A DNA stretch of 64,000 bases. Origin: JAXMAR01 sp046350295. Its GTDB lineage: Bacteria > Planctomycetota > Planctomycetia > Gemmatales > Gemmataceae. Position numbers and translations under genes: made by a program. The stretch is from assembly GCA_046350295.1 (NCBI GenBank), contig JAXMAR010000011.1, positions 62,001 to 126,000 on the forward strand, given 5' to 3'. Positions 17,053 to 25,062 of this stretch are shown here, piece by piece. The notes beneath the pieces were generated by a model. That model did not search any database, was not told where the DNA came from, and was given only the letters and a program-made list of their open reading frames with translations. The stretch's first letter is position 1, and the number at the start of each line of letters is the position of its first letter.

Positions 17053-17453
17053 AGATGGAGAGGCGCATGCTTGCTCGCTGGTTGGGATGCCTGGTTTTCC
17101 TCATCTTGCCCGTTCCATTGCTGGCGGGCCTGGGCTCGATCAACAAGGGGAAGATCGAGGACACGCACTGGGTGAACGTCTCCAGCGACATGAAGGGACT
17201 GAAGTTGCCCGCCGGCGCCATGAAGTTGCACTTCAGCAAGGACGGAAGCCTGAGCTGGGAGATCAAGGAAGCCAAGGTACTCAAGGGAAAATACGTCCTC
17301 GAAGCCGGCGACGTGGTCATCTTCGAGCTGGACGAGGAAGTATCGGGCGCCAAGATCCACAAGGAACGCATCGATATCAAGGAAGACCGCCTGACCCTTT
17401 CCGACGCGACGGGCAAGATCGTGTTCGAGCGGCTCAAGGCGCCGAAGGAGTGA
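17049..17453 (+). CDS. Paralogue of the preceding TIGR03066-like protein
   Basis: A 134-residue secreted protein that aligns along its whole length with the one before: KGKIEDTHWVNVSSDMK, MKLHFSKDGSLSWEIKEAK, LKGKYVLEAGDVVIFELDEE and DRLTLSDATGKIVFERL. The leader (WLGCLVFLILPVPLLAGLGS) has lost the lipobox cysteine at the cleavage position, so this copy is probably released rather than lipidated. The ATG overlaps the upstream stop. The pair is a recent-looking tandem duplication with different localisation signals. Confidence 0.75.
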   Translation: MKMERRMLARWLGCLVFLILPVPLLAGLGSINKGKIEDTHWVNVSSDMKGLKLPAGAMKLHFSKDGSLSWEIKEAKVLKGKYVLEAGDVVIFELDEEVSGAKIHKERIDIKEDRLTLSDATGKIVFERLKAPKE

Positions 17454-17534
17454 GAGGAGTAGCACAGCGCTCGTTATCTCCGGAACCGGACGCCGAATGC
17501 CCGAAGTCGGCTCTCGAGTATCTCTCGATTCCAC

Positions 17535-18278
17535 TCACGACAGTAAACTTGCCGCCGCCTCGTCCAGCAGCCAGAGAAGATTGCCGTTCTCCGGCTGGAT
17601 GAGCTGGCTGGGCAGACGCTCGGGGTCGCGCGGACCTTCTAGCACTTCTTTCAGAACGCTCGCCTTTTCCGCGCCTGTCACAAGGAAGCAGATCGTCTTC
17701 GCCTTGTTCAGCAGCGCCGGCGTCATCGTCATGCGGTTGGCGTTGAATTTCGGAACGAAATTGGGCGTTACCCAGTGGACGGTCGGCTGAAGCGCTTGCG
17801 TGTGCGGGAAGAGAGAGGCGGTGTGGCCGTCGGGGCCCATGCCGAGGAGGACGAAGTCGAGCGCAGGCGGCGGCTCGAACGGGTGTACGCCGAGGGCGGC
17901 CGCAATGTCCTTTTGATAGTCGCAGGCGGCGACGTCGAGATCGGCTCGGTCGGCCTCCATGCGATGCACGTTGTCCTTCGGTATTCTGATGTGGCGTAGC
18001 AACTCGTGTCGCGCCATCCCATAGTTCGAATCCGCGTGGTCCGGCGGCACGCAGCGCTCGTCTCCCCAGAAGAGCTGGACCTTTTCCCAAGGGAGGCCGT
18101 CCCTGTACGGATCCTGCGCCAGGATCTGGAACAGCCGGCGCGGCGTCGAACCACCCGAGAGGGCCAGCGTGAAGCGGTCCCATGCCTCGGCAGTCTGCGC
18201 CGCGTGCTGCGCGAGCAGGTCTGCGGCGAATTGGCATAGACCGTCAGCGTCCGTGAACGTTTGAATGACGGCAGGCAT
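17535..18278 (-). CDS. pgl: 6-phosphogluconolactonase
   Basis: A 247-residue enzyme that hydrolyses 6-phosphogluconolactone to 6-phosphogluconate, step two of the oxidative pentose phosphate pathway. Family motifs are LALSGGSTPRRLFQIL near the N-terminus, VQLFWGDERCVPPDHADSNY and FVLLGMGPDGHTASLFPHT with the catalytic Asp-Gly-His. The length is typical. It is the last gene of zwf-opcA-pgl on the minus strand, 80 bases after opcA. Confidence 0.95.
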   Translation of the reverse strand: MPAVIQTFTDADGLCQFAADLLAQHAAQTAEAWDRFTLALSGGSTPRRLFQILAQDPYRDGLPWEKVQLFWGDERCVPPDHADSNYGMARHELLRHIRIPKDNVHRMEADRADLDVAACDYQKDIAAALGVHPFEPPPALDFVLLGMGPDGHTASLFPHTQALQPTVHWVTPNFVPKFNANRMTMTPALLNKAKTICFLVTGAEKASVLKEVLEGPRDPERLPSQLIQPENGNLLWLLDEAAASLLS

Positions 18279-18358
18279 CGCCGATCCCCCACTTGAAGCG
18301 CCGCGGCAAGGTGGATGTGCGTGGCACGTCGTCTATTCAACCACGCGGGTACCGGGCG

Positions 18359-19489
18359 TCACAACACGCTACGCGCAAACCGCTCCGCGACCACGAGGGC
18401 GTCACGGAAAACCGTGTCGCGCTCGCGGTCGGAAAGCTGCTTGGCGATCAGATCGTCCAGAGGCTGCGGCTGCGTCGTCATGGTGCGTGGCGCCGTGTCG
18501 ATTCCCTCGGTGACGGCGGCCAGGCGGCCCGGCTCGACTTCACTGCAGGAGAAGCCGATCGGCTTGCCGTCCATGACACAGCGGATACGCAGCCGTCGCA
18601 CGTCGGCCGGGCCGTCGGCGAGGCGTTTGATGCGGATGGTCAGCGGGCCATGCGGCGCCCGCGCCCGCCAGCAAATCTCGACGCCCGGCTGCACCTTGCC
18701 TTCTTCGACCTCCCAGCCCAGGCGCGACGCCAGCCAGCTGACAATCAGCCACGCCTGAACGACCGCGTGCGGCCCATGCTCGATCTGCACCTCCGCGATG
18801 CTGTCGAGGGCGCCCGGCGCCGCGTTCGGATCGAGCGTCTGGGCGATAAGGCGGCGCCAGAACTTGAGCCGACGCCAGTTCACGTCGGAGACGACGCGCC
18901 AGGTTTCCCCCGTCTCGTGACCGCGCTCGGTGGCGGCGATCCAGGCGGCCGTGGCGGCGACGCCGCGGGCGGGGTCGGGCCAGCCGTTGCTGTCGTAGAT
19001 GATCTGCTGCGTTTGCTCGGCGGCCTCGCGCAGGTTCGGGCCGGCGAGGGCGGGAGGCGTCGACGAGGCCCACCACAGGTTGGTCGGCAGGTCGCCGATG
19101 ATCAGTTCGCGCACCGCGAAGACGAGATGATCGCCGACGCGGCCATGCGAGGTGAGCGTGATCTGCTCGCAGCAGATATGGTTCGTGCCGGAGGCGACGG
19201 AGCACCAGGCGTTGACGCGGCCGGTGACGGGGCCCTCCTCGTCCTGATCTTGATGCATGGCCAGGAGGACGCGGGCCGGATGAACGGCGACGATGTTGGG
19301 AATCGCCGCCTGCGCCTCGGCAATGCGCTCGGCGCCGGCCCCAAAGATGACCAGGTTCGACATGCGGGCACGGCGAACGGCGCCCGCTTCTCCCGGCTCC
19401 TGCCGGCCCACGAAAAGCCGCGCCAGCTCCGTCTCGATTTGATCGAGCGGTACTTCTTCGCCCGCGGCGGTGGCCTCGACGAACGCCAT
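18359..19489 (-). CDS. opcA: Glucose-6-phosphate dehydrogenase assembly protein OpcA
   Basis: A 376-residue OpcA homologue, known from cyanobacteria and actinobacteria as an allosteric partner of glucose-6-phosphate dehydrogenase. Recognisable segments are NLVIFGAGAERIAEAQAAI, ARVLLAMHQDQ, VAVRELIIGDLPTNLWWAS-like VRELIIGDLPTNLWWASST and VSDVNWRRLKFWRRLIAQTL. Its ATG directly follows the TAA of zwf, so the two are coupled. In cyanobacteria OpcA transmits redox control through cysteines; several Cys are present here (CSVASGTNHICCEQ), but equivalence is untested. Confidence 0.92.
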   Translation of the reverse strand: MAFVEATAAGEEVPLDQIETELARLFVGRQEPGEAGAVRRARMSNLVIFGAGAERIAEAQAAIPNIVAVHPARVLLAMHQDQDEEGPVTGRVNAWCSVASGTNHICCEQITLTSHGRVGDHLVFAVRELIIGDLPTNLWWASSTPPALAGPNLREAAEQTQQIIYDSNGWPDPARGVAATAAWIAATERGHETGETWRVVSDVNWRRLKFWRRLIAQTLDPNAAPGALDSIAEVQIEHGPHAVVQAWLIVSWLASRLGWEVEEGKVQPGVEICWRARAPHGPLTIRIKRLADGPADVRRLRIRCVMDGKPIGFSCSEVEPGRLAAVTEGIDTAPRTMTTQPQPLDDLIAKQLSDRERDTVFRDALVVAERFARSVL

Positions 19490-21070
19490 TTACAATACCC
19501 TCCACTGCCGCCCATCCGCCTCGATCAGGCGATCGGCTTCGAGCGGTCCCCAGGTGCCGGCGCGGTATTCGGGCAGGTAGCGGACGCGGGCGTTCTCCCA
19601 GGCGTCGAGAATCGGCATCAAGTACTTCCAGGCGGCCTCGACCTGGTCGCGGCGCATGAAGAGAGTGGCGTCGCCGGCCATCACGTCCAGCAGGAGCCGC
19701 TCGTAGGCTTCGGGGCTGTTCTTGCCGAAGCCGGAGTGGTAGTTGAACTCCATGCGGACCGGGTAGATGCGGACCTTCGGGCCGGGCAACTTGGCGGCAA
19801 TGCGCAGGGCCAGCCCTTCTTCCGGCTGGACGCGGATCGTCAACACGTTGGCCTCGAGCGGCACGTCCGGGTTGGCGTTGAACAGGATGTGCGGCACCTC
19901 CTTGAACTGAATGGCCACCTCGCTGGCCCGCTTGGGCAGGCGCTTGCCGGTACGGACGTAGAAGGGGACGCCGGCCCAGCGCCAGTTGTCGACGTGGACG
20001 CGCATGGCGACGAACGTCTCGGTCGTCGAGTCCGGCGGGACCGGCTTGTTCTGCGCAGAGAAATAGTCCCCCACCTCGCGGCGATAGCCCGGCACGACCT
20101 TGCCCTGCGTCTCCCCCGCGATGTACTGGGCACGGACGACGGAGGTCTCGACGGCGGCCGGCGTCAAGGGGCGCAGGCAGTAGAGGACTTCGGTCTTGGC
20201 GTCGCGCACCACGTTCGGCTCGAGCGAATAGGGCGGCTCCATCGCGACCATGCACAGCACTTGCAACAGGTGGTTCTGCACCATGTCGCGCAGGGCGCCG
20301 ACGCCTTCGTAATAGCCGATGCGCGTGCCGACCCCTTCCTCCTCGGCCACGGTGATCTGCACATGGTCGATGTATTTGCCGTTGAGGAGGGGCTCGAAGA
20401 TGCTGTTGGCGAAGCGCAGCACCATCATGTTCTGCACGGTTTCCTTGCCCAGGTAGTGGTCGATGCGGTAGGTCTGGTCCTCGGCGAAGGCCTGGGCCAG
20501 TGAGGCGTTGACGCCGCGGGCGCTGTCGAGATCGCGGCCGATCGGCTTCTCGACGATGACGCGCGTGAACGAGCTGGGCGTCTCCTCCGTTTTCACCATC
20601 CCTTCCGACTTGAGCCGGCTGACGCAGAGCGGCACGACCGACGGCGGGACCGAGAGATAGTAGACGCGGTTGCCGGGGATGCCGAACTGCTGGTCGATCT
20701 GGTCGAGCTTGGCTTTGAGGCGGGCGTAGGCGGCGGCGTCGTTGAAGCTGCCTTCGACATAGAAGAGGCAGCGCTCGTAGTCCTTCCAGTGGCTGTCGGC
20801 GAGCGGCTGGCGGGAGAAATGCTCGATGCCGTCGCGAGCCCGCTGACGGATCCAGGCGTCGCCGTCCCCCTGGGCGCCGATGCCGAAGCCGCACACGGCG
20901 AAGTTCGTCGGCAGGACGCCGTCGATGTTGAGGTTGTAGATGGCGGGGAGCAGCTTGCGCCAGGAGAGATCGCCGGCGGCGCCGAAGATGACGAGGACGC
21001 ACGGCTGCGGGATGAGCGTCCGGGGAGCGCCGAGGGTGAGCGGGTTTTCCTTGGTGGCCGGATCGGACAT
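19490..21070 (-). CDS. zwf: Glucose-6-phosphate dehydrogenase
   Basis: A 526-residue enzyme oxidising glucose 6-phosphate to 6-phosphogluconolactone with NADP+. The dinucleotide-binding loop is VIFGAAGDLSWRKLLPAIYN near residue 28; VIVEKPIGRDLDSARG and the active-site motif RIDHYLGKETVQN follow, then WRWAGVPFYVRTGKRLPKR. The length is typical. Start at 21070 is preceded by AGGAG with suitable spacing. A much longer antisense-frame ORF (18540-21206) over the same region is a GC artefact. Confidence 0.96.
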   Translation of the reverse strand: MSDPATKENPLTLGAPRTLIPQPCVLVIFGAAGDLSWRKLLPAIYNLNIDGVLPTNFAVCGFGIGAQGDGDAWIRQRARDGIEHFSRQPLADSHWKDYERCLFYVEGSFNDAAAYARLKAKLDQIDQQFGIPGNRVYYLSVPPSVVPLCVSRLKSEGMVKTEETPSSFTRVIVEKPIGRDLDSARGVNASLAQAFAEDQTYRIDHYLGKETVQNMMVLRFANSIFEPLLNGKYIDHVQITVAEEEGVGTRIGYYEGVGALRDMVQNHLLQVLCMVAMEPPYSLEPNVVRDAKTEVLYCLRPLTPAAVETSVVRAQYIAGETQGKVVPGYRREVGDYFSAQNKPVPPDSTTETFVAMRVHVDNWRWAGVPFYVRTGKRLPKRASEVAIQFKEVPHILFNANPDVPLEANVLTIRVQPEEGLALRIAAKLPGPKVRIYPVRMEFNYHSGFGKNSPEAYERLLLDVMAGDATLFMRRDQVEAAWKYLMPILDAWENARVRYLPEYRAGTWGPLEADRLIEADGRQWRVL

Positions 21071-21135
21071 GGCGGCACTCCTGGGTGCAGAGTTTGCTAG
21101 GCCATTTCGCGCCCCCCGTCAACGTCGCGTCCAGG

Positions 21136-21199
21136 AAAAAAGGAAGCGTCGAGGCGCCGGCCGATGTGGAGGTCCCACCTCGGACGCGCGCCTCGACGC
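21136..21199 (-). terminator. Intrinsic terminator, 12-bp stem
   Basis: GCGTCGAGGCGC (21146-21157) pairs perfectly with 21188-21199, with a further small palindrome inside (AGGTCCCACCT). On the minus strand the stem is followed by TTCCTTTTTT. It lies directly after the stop of the gene at 21221-21571 and just upstream of zwf. Confidence 0.8.
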
Positions 21200-21220
21200 T
21201 CGCCAAGCCAGTTCGACGGC

Positions 21221-21571
21221 TTACTTCTTGATCGTCACTTTGACTTCGAGGACGTTCACGTCCTTGTCACATTTGATCTGCACCGAAGACCCTTCCTTGC
21301 CCACGAGCAACTGCAAGCCGTCCTTGCCGGTTACCTCCTTTTTGTCGGCGCCAGTGACGACGACGAACTTGGTCGTGTCCAGGATGCTCAATTCGCGGTC
21401 AACGATTTCTTTCTTCACCTTCTGGTTGACGACCAGCAGGTCCTTGCCGGGATCGACGGACTTGATCGTCCCCTTGACCATCTGACTCTTGACGGCCTTA
21501 CCAGCCTCGCCGCTGGTGGTCACCAGTGCGACGATCGCCAGGCCACAGAGGCCGGCCAGAAAATGCTTCAT
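21221..21571 (-). CDS. Small secreted protein, unknown
   Basis: A 116-residue protein with a signal peptide (MKHFLAGLCGLAIVALVTTS) and a short, strand-rich mature domain: VKGTIKSVDPGKDLLVVNQK, RELSILDTTKFVVVTGADK and VQIKCDKDVNVLEVKVTIKK. The pattern resembles small OB-like or DUF5666-type domains that occur as secreted single units in planctomycetes, but I do not assign it to a family. A strong terminator follows. Transcribed alone. Confidence 0.65.
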   Translation of the reverse strand: MKHFLAGLCGLAIVALVTTSGEAGKAVKSQMVKGTIKSVDPGKDLLVVNQKVKKEIVDRELSILDTTKFVVVTGADKKEVTGKDGLQLLVGKEGSSVQIKCDKDVNVLEVKVTIKK

Positions 21572-21880
21572 CGAAAGACCTCCACGTATCGCCCAGGAGC
21601 AAGCGCCATCCTCTCGCGGACACGGCGAGAATGGGCCAAACGAGGAATCGCCTGGCCGCTGGCAGCGAAACGGCCCCGCCCCTCAGCGAATAACAGCTAG
21701 AATGCCGATCTGTTGGTGAACTTCCCGTTATGTTTGCCGCGTTTTCGAGCGACGCCGGGTTTGAGCGTTGGACGGGCTGGATTCAAGATAAGTTCCGTGG
21801 ATAATTGGCGCGACGGCGCAAGCAATTCCGCGTCGAGCGTATGCGGGCCAGTGTCGCTTGGCGTTCCCTGAGGAGTGATC
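21572..21880. other. Divergent intergenic region
   Basis: 309 bases between the genes at 21571 (-) and 21881 (+). It should contain both promoters. I see no hairpin, repeat or plausible ORF in it. Confidence 0.4.
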
Positions 21881-22507
21881 ATGCGCGGGTTCACGTTTCT
21901 GTTTGGTATCGTCCTTGTTTTGGCGGGGCCGGCGCGCGTCCAAGCCGACGACATCGAGGCGCCGGGCCGGAAGCTGGCCGCATTCCTCGACGGCATGCAG
22001 GTCGACAAGCTGTGGCTATCCGGCCGCTACGTCAACTGGAAGACGGGGGAAGCGCTGTCCAAGCCGGTCACGGACGGCAAGCCGCACACCCATTGCAGCG
22101 CCTTCGCCGCCGCGGCGTGCGAGCGGCTGGGCATCTACATTTTGCGTCCTCCGGAACATTCGGAGACGCTGCTCGCCAACGCGCAATTCGACTGGCTGGC
22201 GGGCGAGGGACACAAGCACGGCTGGACTCCGGTGAAGACAGCGCGGGAGGCCCAGGCGCTGGCCAACAAGGGCATGCTGGTGGTGGCGACGTTCAAGTCG
22301 CCGGACCCGAAGAAATCGGGGCACATCGCGATCGTGCGGCCGAGCGCCAAGAGCGCTGAGGCGATCGCGCGCGAAGGCCCGCAAGTGATCCAGGCGGGAC
22401 TGCACAACCACATCAGCGCCAGTCTCAAGACGGGCTTCGGCAGCCATCCAGAGGCTTGGAGCAAGGGCGAAGTGCGCTACTACGCCCATGCCGTCAAGCT
22501 TGAATGA
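21881..22507 (+). CDS. Secreted Cys/His amidase-like protein (putative)
   Basis: A 208-residue exported protein with signal peptide MRGFTFLFGIVLVLAGPARV. The mature part has a conserved-looking Cys in THCSAFAAAACERLGIY and a His in KKSGHIAIVRPS after a VVATF strand; this order (Cys on an N-terminal helix, His on a beta strand) is that of NlpC/P60- and CHAP-like amidases. That assignment is by pattern only. ATG at 21881 is chosen over GTG at 21875 because AGGAG at 21871-21875 gives normal spacing. The 3' end overlaps the convergent gene by 14 bases. Confidence 0.6.
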   Translation: MRGFTFLFGIVLVLAGPARVQADDIEAPGRKLAAFLDGMQVDKLWLSGRYVNWKTGEALSKPVTDGKPHTHCSAFAAAACERLGIYILRPPEHSETLLANAQFDWLAGEGHKHGWTPVKTAREAQALANKGMLVVATFKSPDPKKSGHIAIVRPSAKSAEAIAREGPQVIQAGLHNHISASLKTGFGSHPEAWSKGEVRYYAHAVKLE

Positions 22508-24383
22508 TTGTCAGCCCCGCCCGCGGCGTCTCCAGACCCGCCCGACTGCGATAGCCCTCGGACACGTCGACCTCCGCGATAAGTCGGACGCGCTGCTCCG
22601 CATCGAAAACGACAAGCGCAGTCTCGTGCTCGGTGTGGAAGCGACTGATCACAAGGGGTCGGTCCCACCACTCGGCGTTCGCCTCCGGCGAGTTGGCGAA
22701 CGCTTGCCGAAACGCCTGAACGCTGCCGGGCAGCGTGCGCAAGACGAGGAAATCGGGAGCGACGCGCTGGGCGTCCGCAAGGGAGGGAACCGGCCGCGGC
22801 AGCGACACCGCCTCGGAGATCGGGACGCCGCGCACGGGCACTTCCTCAGGAGGGCGACTGCGAAGCAGCCGGCGCTCCTCTTCCGACAGGGCGCCCCCCT
22901 GCCCTTCCAGCAACCGGCGCCAGTCGCCAAGAGCGGCGTTGGCGAGCGTCAGGCTGAAGCACTTTTGCGCCAAAAGTAAGGTGTGATCGGGCTCGACGGC
23001 GTGTTTGCCCAGACCGAAGGGACGATCGATGAAGATGGCTTTGCCGAGCTCGAGGAACGCCTGGTCGTCGGCAAGGAGCGAGACGGCCGAGCGCAGAAGC
23101 GGGAGAGCGGCGCCGAGGCGCTCGTTCCAACTCCAGTCGGCGAAGAGACGGCGGCGGCGCCGGTCGGGCCGGTCGAGCTGTTCTTCCGGCACGCGTTCCT
23201 GACCGGGGAGGATGCGCACGTTTTCGCCGGGCGACGTCGGAGCGTCGGGGACGGCGTGGCGCTGATAGCGCTCGATAAGGAGCGATCCCTGGACCAACGC
23301 CATGAGGCGTGACGGCTCTTTCCGAGGCGTTCCGCCCAGCAGCGCGGCATAGCGTGGCAGCGTCTCTTCGAGCAAGAGGGCGTCGGGATAATTGGCGCCG
23401 CGGTGGTGGAAAAGGACGAGGTCGTAGGCGAGCAGATGGCGGTAGTTTTGACGCAGAAGATGAGCGAGTAGATCGATCTCCTCTTCCTGTGTCAATGCGG
23501 CGCGGCGGACGGCGCTGTCGAGGAAGCGGAGGAACTTGGTGACGAAGTCCGTATAGGGGGAGAGGGAGATGTCATTAAAGACGCGGCGCAGCGTTCCTGG
23601 CAGCGACCTCCGGGGGCTTACGCCGCCCGGCTCGGGCCTTTCCGCAAGCCAGCGCTCGGCCGCTTCCTCAACGTCAGGAGCAGGAACGGAGCGCAGGAAG
23701 AACTCCAGGCCCTTGGCGTACTCGTTAATGGAAAGCGCTTGGCACTGGATGACCTCGGGCCATTGACGCCAATCGCGCAGCGGGCTCAGGGCCTGCGGCG
23801 ACTGCCGGTCCGTCGGAAGGTCGACGCGGAAGCAGTAATGTAGCAGACCGAAGGAGAGAACCGGGAGCGGCGCTTGCAGCGAGTTGAGCGGCAGCCGGCT
23901 CGTGCCGACGACGGCTTGCCAGAGAAGGCAGATGAGTTCGTCGCGCACCTCGTCGAGATCGGCAAAGTCGCTGAGACGGAGGGCGCCGACCAGCTCGCGG
24001 CGCCAGCGGGTCGTCTCCGCGGAAGCCAGATCGGCGCTCTTCCCCGCGGAGTAGACGACGAGCCCCCTCACGATGTGCAGGACCCGCTCGGCCGGATCCA
24101 GCTTGATCGCCAGGATCGGCTCAGCGGAGCGCGTCCCATCGTTCAACTCGTGAATGTCCCAGGCGGCCATCACGCGGCTTTCGTCGCACTCCTCGCGCTG
24201 AAGCAGGTTACCGTGGAAGAGCTGCCAGGGAGTCTCCTGGCGCGGCGAGAATTCCCAGACGAGCTTCAGACTGGGCGCGACGAAGAAGTGCCCCGGCAGC
24301 CAGACGGCGTCCACGATGTCCATGACGCGGCCGAGGTCCGTGACCGGGCCGATCGAAAGGGGGGCGGGGCGGAAACGGCGCAT
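22494..24383 (-). CDS. Large protein of unknown function
   Basis: A 629-residue, mostly helical, acidic protein with many Arg and Leu residues. No signal peptide, membrane helix or nucleotide-binding loop is evident. Features seen: VMDIVDAVWLPGHFFVAP near the N-terminus; a Leu-rich middle (LLAHLLRQNYRHLLAYDLVL); a Pro/Arg-rich linker around residue 400 (RPDRRRRRLF); and a C-terminal beta-rich part (PLVISRFHTEHETALVVFDA). I do not recognise it. The ATG is one base after the stop of ppa, so the two are probably cotranscribed. Confidence 0.7.
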   Translation of the reverse strand: MRRFRPAPLSIGPVTDLGRVMDIVDAVWLPGHFFVAPSLKLVWEFSPRQETPWQLFHGNLLQREECDESRVMAAWDIHELNDGTRSAEPILAIKLDPAERVLHIVRGLVVYSAGKSADLASAETTRWRRELVGALRLSDFADLDEVRDELICLLWQAVVGTSRLPLNSLQAPLPVLSFGLLHYCFRVDLPTDRQSPQALSPLRDWRQWPEVIQCQALSINEYAKGLEFFLRSVPAPDVEEAAERWLAERPEPGGVSPRRSLPGTLRRVFNDISLSPYTDFVTKFLRFLDSAVRRAALTQEEEIDLLAHLLRQNYRHLLAYDLVLFHHRGANYPDALLLEETLPRYAALLGGTPRKEPSRLMALVQGSLLIERYQRHAVPDAPTSPGENVRILPGQERVPEEQLDRPDRRRRRLFADWSWNERLGAALPLLRSAVSLLADDQAFLELGKAIFIDRPFGLGKHAVEPDHTLLLAQKCFSLTLANAALGDWRRLLEGQGGALSEEERRLLRSRPPEEVPVRGVPISEAVSLPRPVPSLADAQRVAPDFLVLRTLPGSVQAFRQAFANSPEANAEWWDRPLVISRFHTEHETALVVFDAEQRVRLIAEVDVSEGYRSRAGLETPRAGLTIIQA

Positions 24384-24384
24384 G

Positions 24385-24975
24385 TCAATCCTTGGGCCGG
24401 GCCTCGGCTTTGAGGCCGGACTTGGCGTTCTTCCACAGATCGCTGGAGCGGAGGCGGAGGTAGAAGGTGATCGCCTCCTGGATGATGGGCAAGGCGTGGC
24501 CGGCGCCGAGCGGAGCGTCGACGATCACCTCCTTACCCTCGAGCGCCTTGTAGTCGAGGAAGAAGCGTTGCAGCTCGCGGAGACGGTGCGGGCTGAGGTC
24601 GCTGATGTCGCGGTAGTTCTGATATTCCGGGTCGTCGACGTGAACGGCGATGATCTTGTCGTCCCCCCCTTTCTCGTCGCGCATGCGCATGACGCCGATC
24701 GCGCGGGCCCGCATCAGGACGCCGGGCGCCACTTCTTCTTGGCCGACGACGAGGACGTCGAGCGGATCGTCGTCGTCGCAGAAGGTGCGCGGGATGAAGC
24801 CGTAGTTGGCGGGATAGAAGACGGAGCTATAGAGGACGCGGTCGACGCGCAGGAGGCCGGTCTCCTTGTCCAGCTCGTACTTGACCTTCGAGCCTTTGGG
24901 GATCTCGATGTAGGCGGGAAACCAGGCGGCGGGATCTTGCGGCAGCGGCACGTCGTGCCAGGGATGAACGCTCAT
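24385..24975 (-). CDS. ppa: Inorganic pyrophosphatase (family I)
   Basis: A 196-residue soluble pyrophosphatase that hydrolyses PPi to two phosphates and so drives biosynthesis. Family I landmarks: YIEIPKGSKVKYELDKETG, the sequence YPANYGFIPRTFCDDDDPLD and the metal-binding Asp cluster DDDDPLDVLVV, followed by KIIAVHVDDPEY and HFF-like LQRFFLDYKALEGKEV. Length is typical of the bacterial enzyme. It is followed immediately by the 629-residue unknown gene. Confidence 0.94.
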   Translation of the reverse strand: MSVHPWHDVPLPQDPAAWFPAYIEIPKGSKVKYELDKETGLLRVDRVLYSSVFYPANYGFIPRTFCDDDDPLDVLVVGQEEVAPGVLMRARAIGVMRMRDEKGGDDKIIAVHVDDPEYQNYRDISDLSPHRLRELQRFFLDYKALEGKEVIVDAPLGAGHALPIIQEAITFYLRLRSSDLWKNAKSGLKAEARPKD

Positions 24976-25062
24976 GGGGGGCCTCTCGCCGGTATTATAG
25001 AGGGCGCGAGGGCATGGAGCTTCTGCGAGCGCGGCGGCGAGCGAACGCGCCGTTACTGCATC

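Noticed and set aside
18293..20503. A 736-residue plus-strand frame
   Set aside because: Antisense of opcA and zwf; composition typical of a shadow (Arg/Gly/Asp/Ala-rich), no ribosome binding site, no family features.
18540..21206. An 888-residue open frame on the minus strand over opcA and zwf
   Set aside because: It is Arg/Ala/Pro-rich with no motif and lies in a shifted frame over two clear enzymes; GC-rich codon bias creates such frames.
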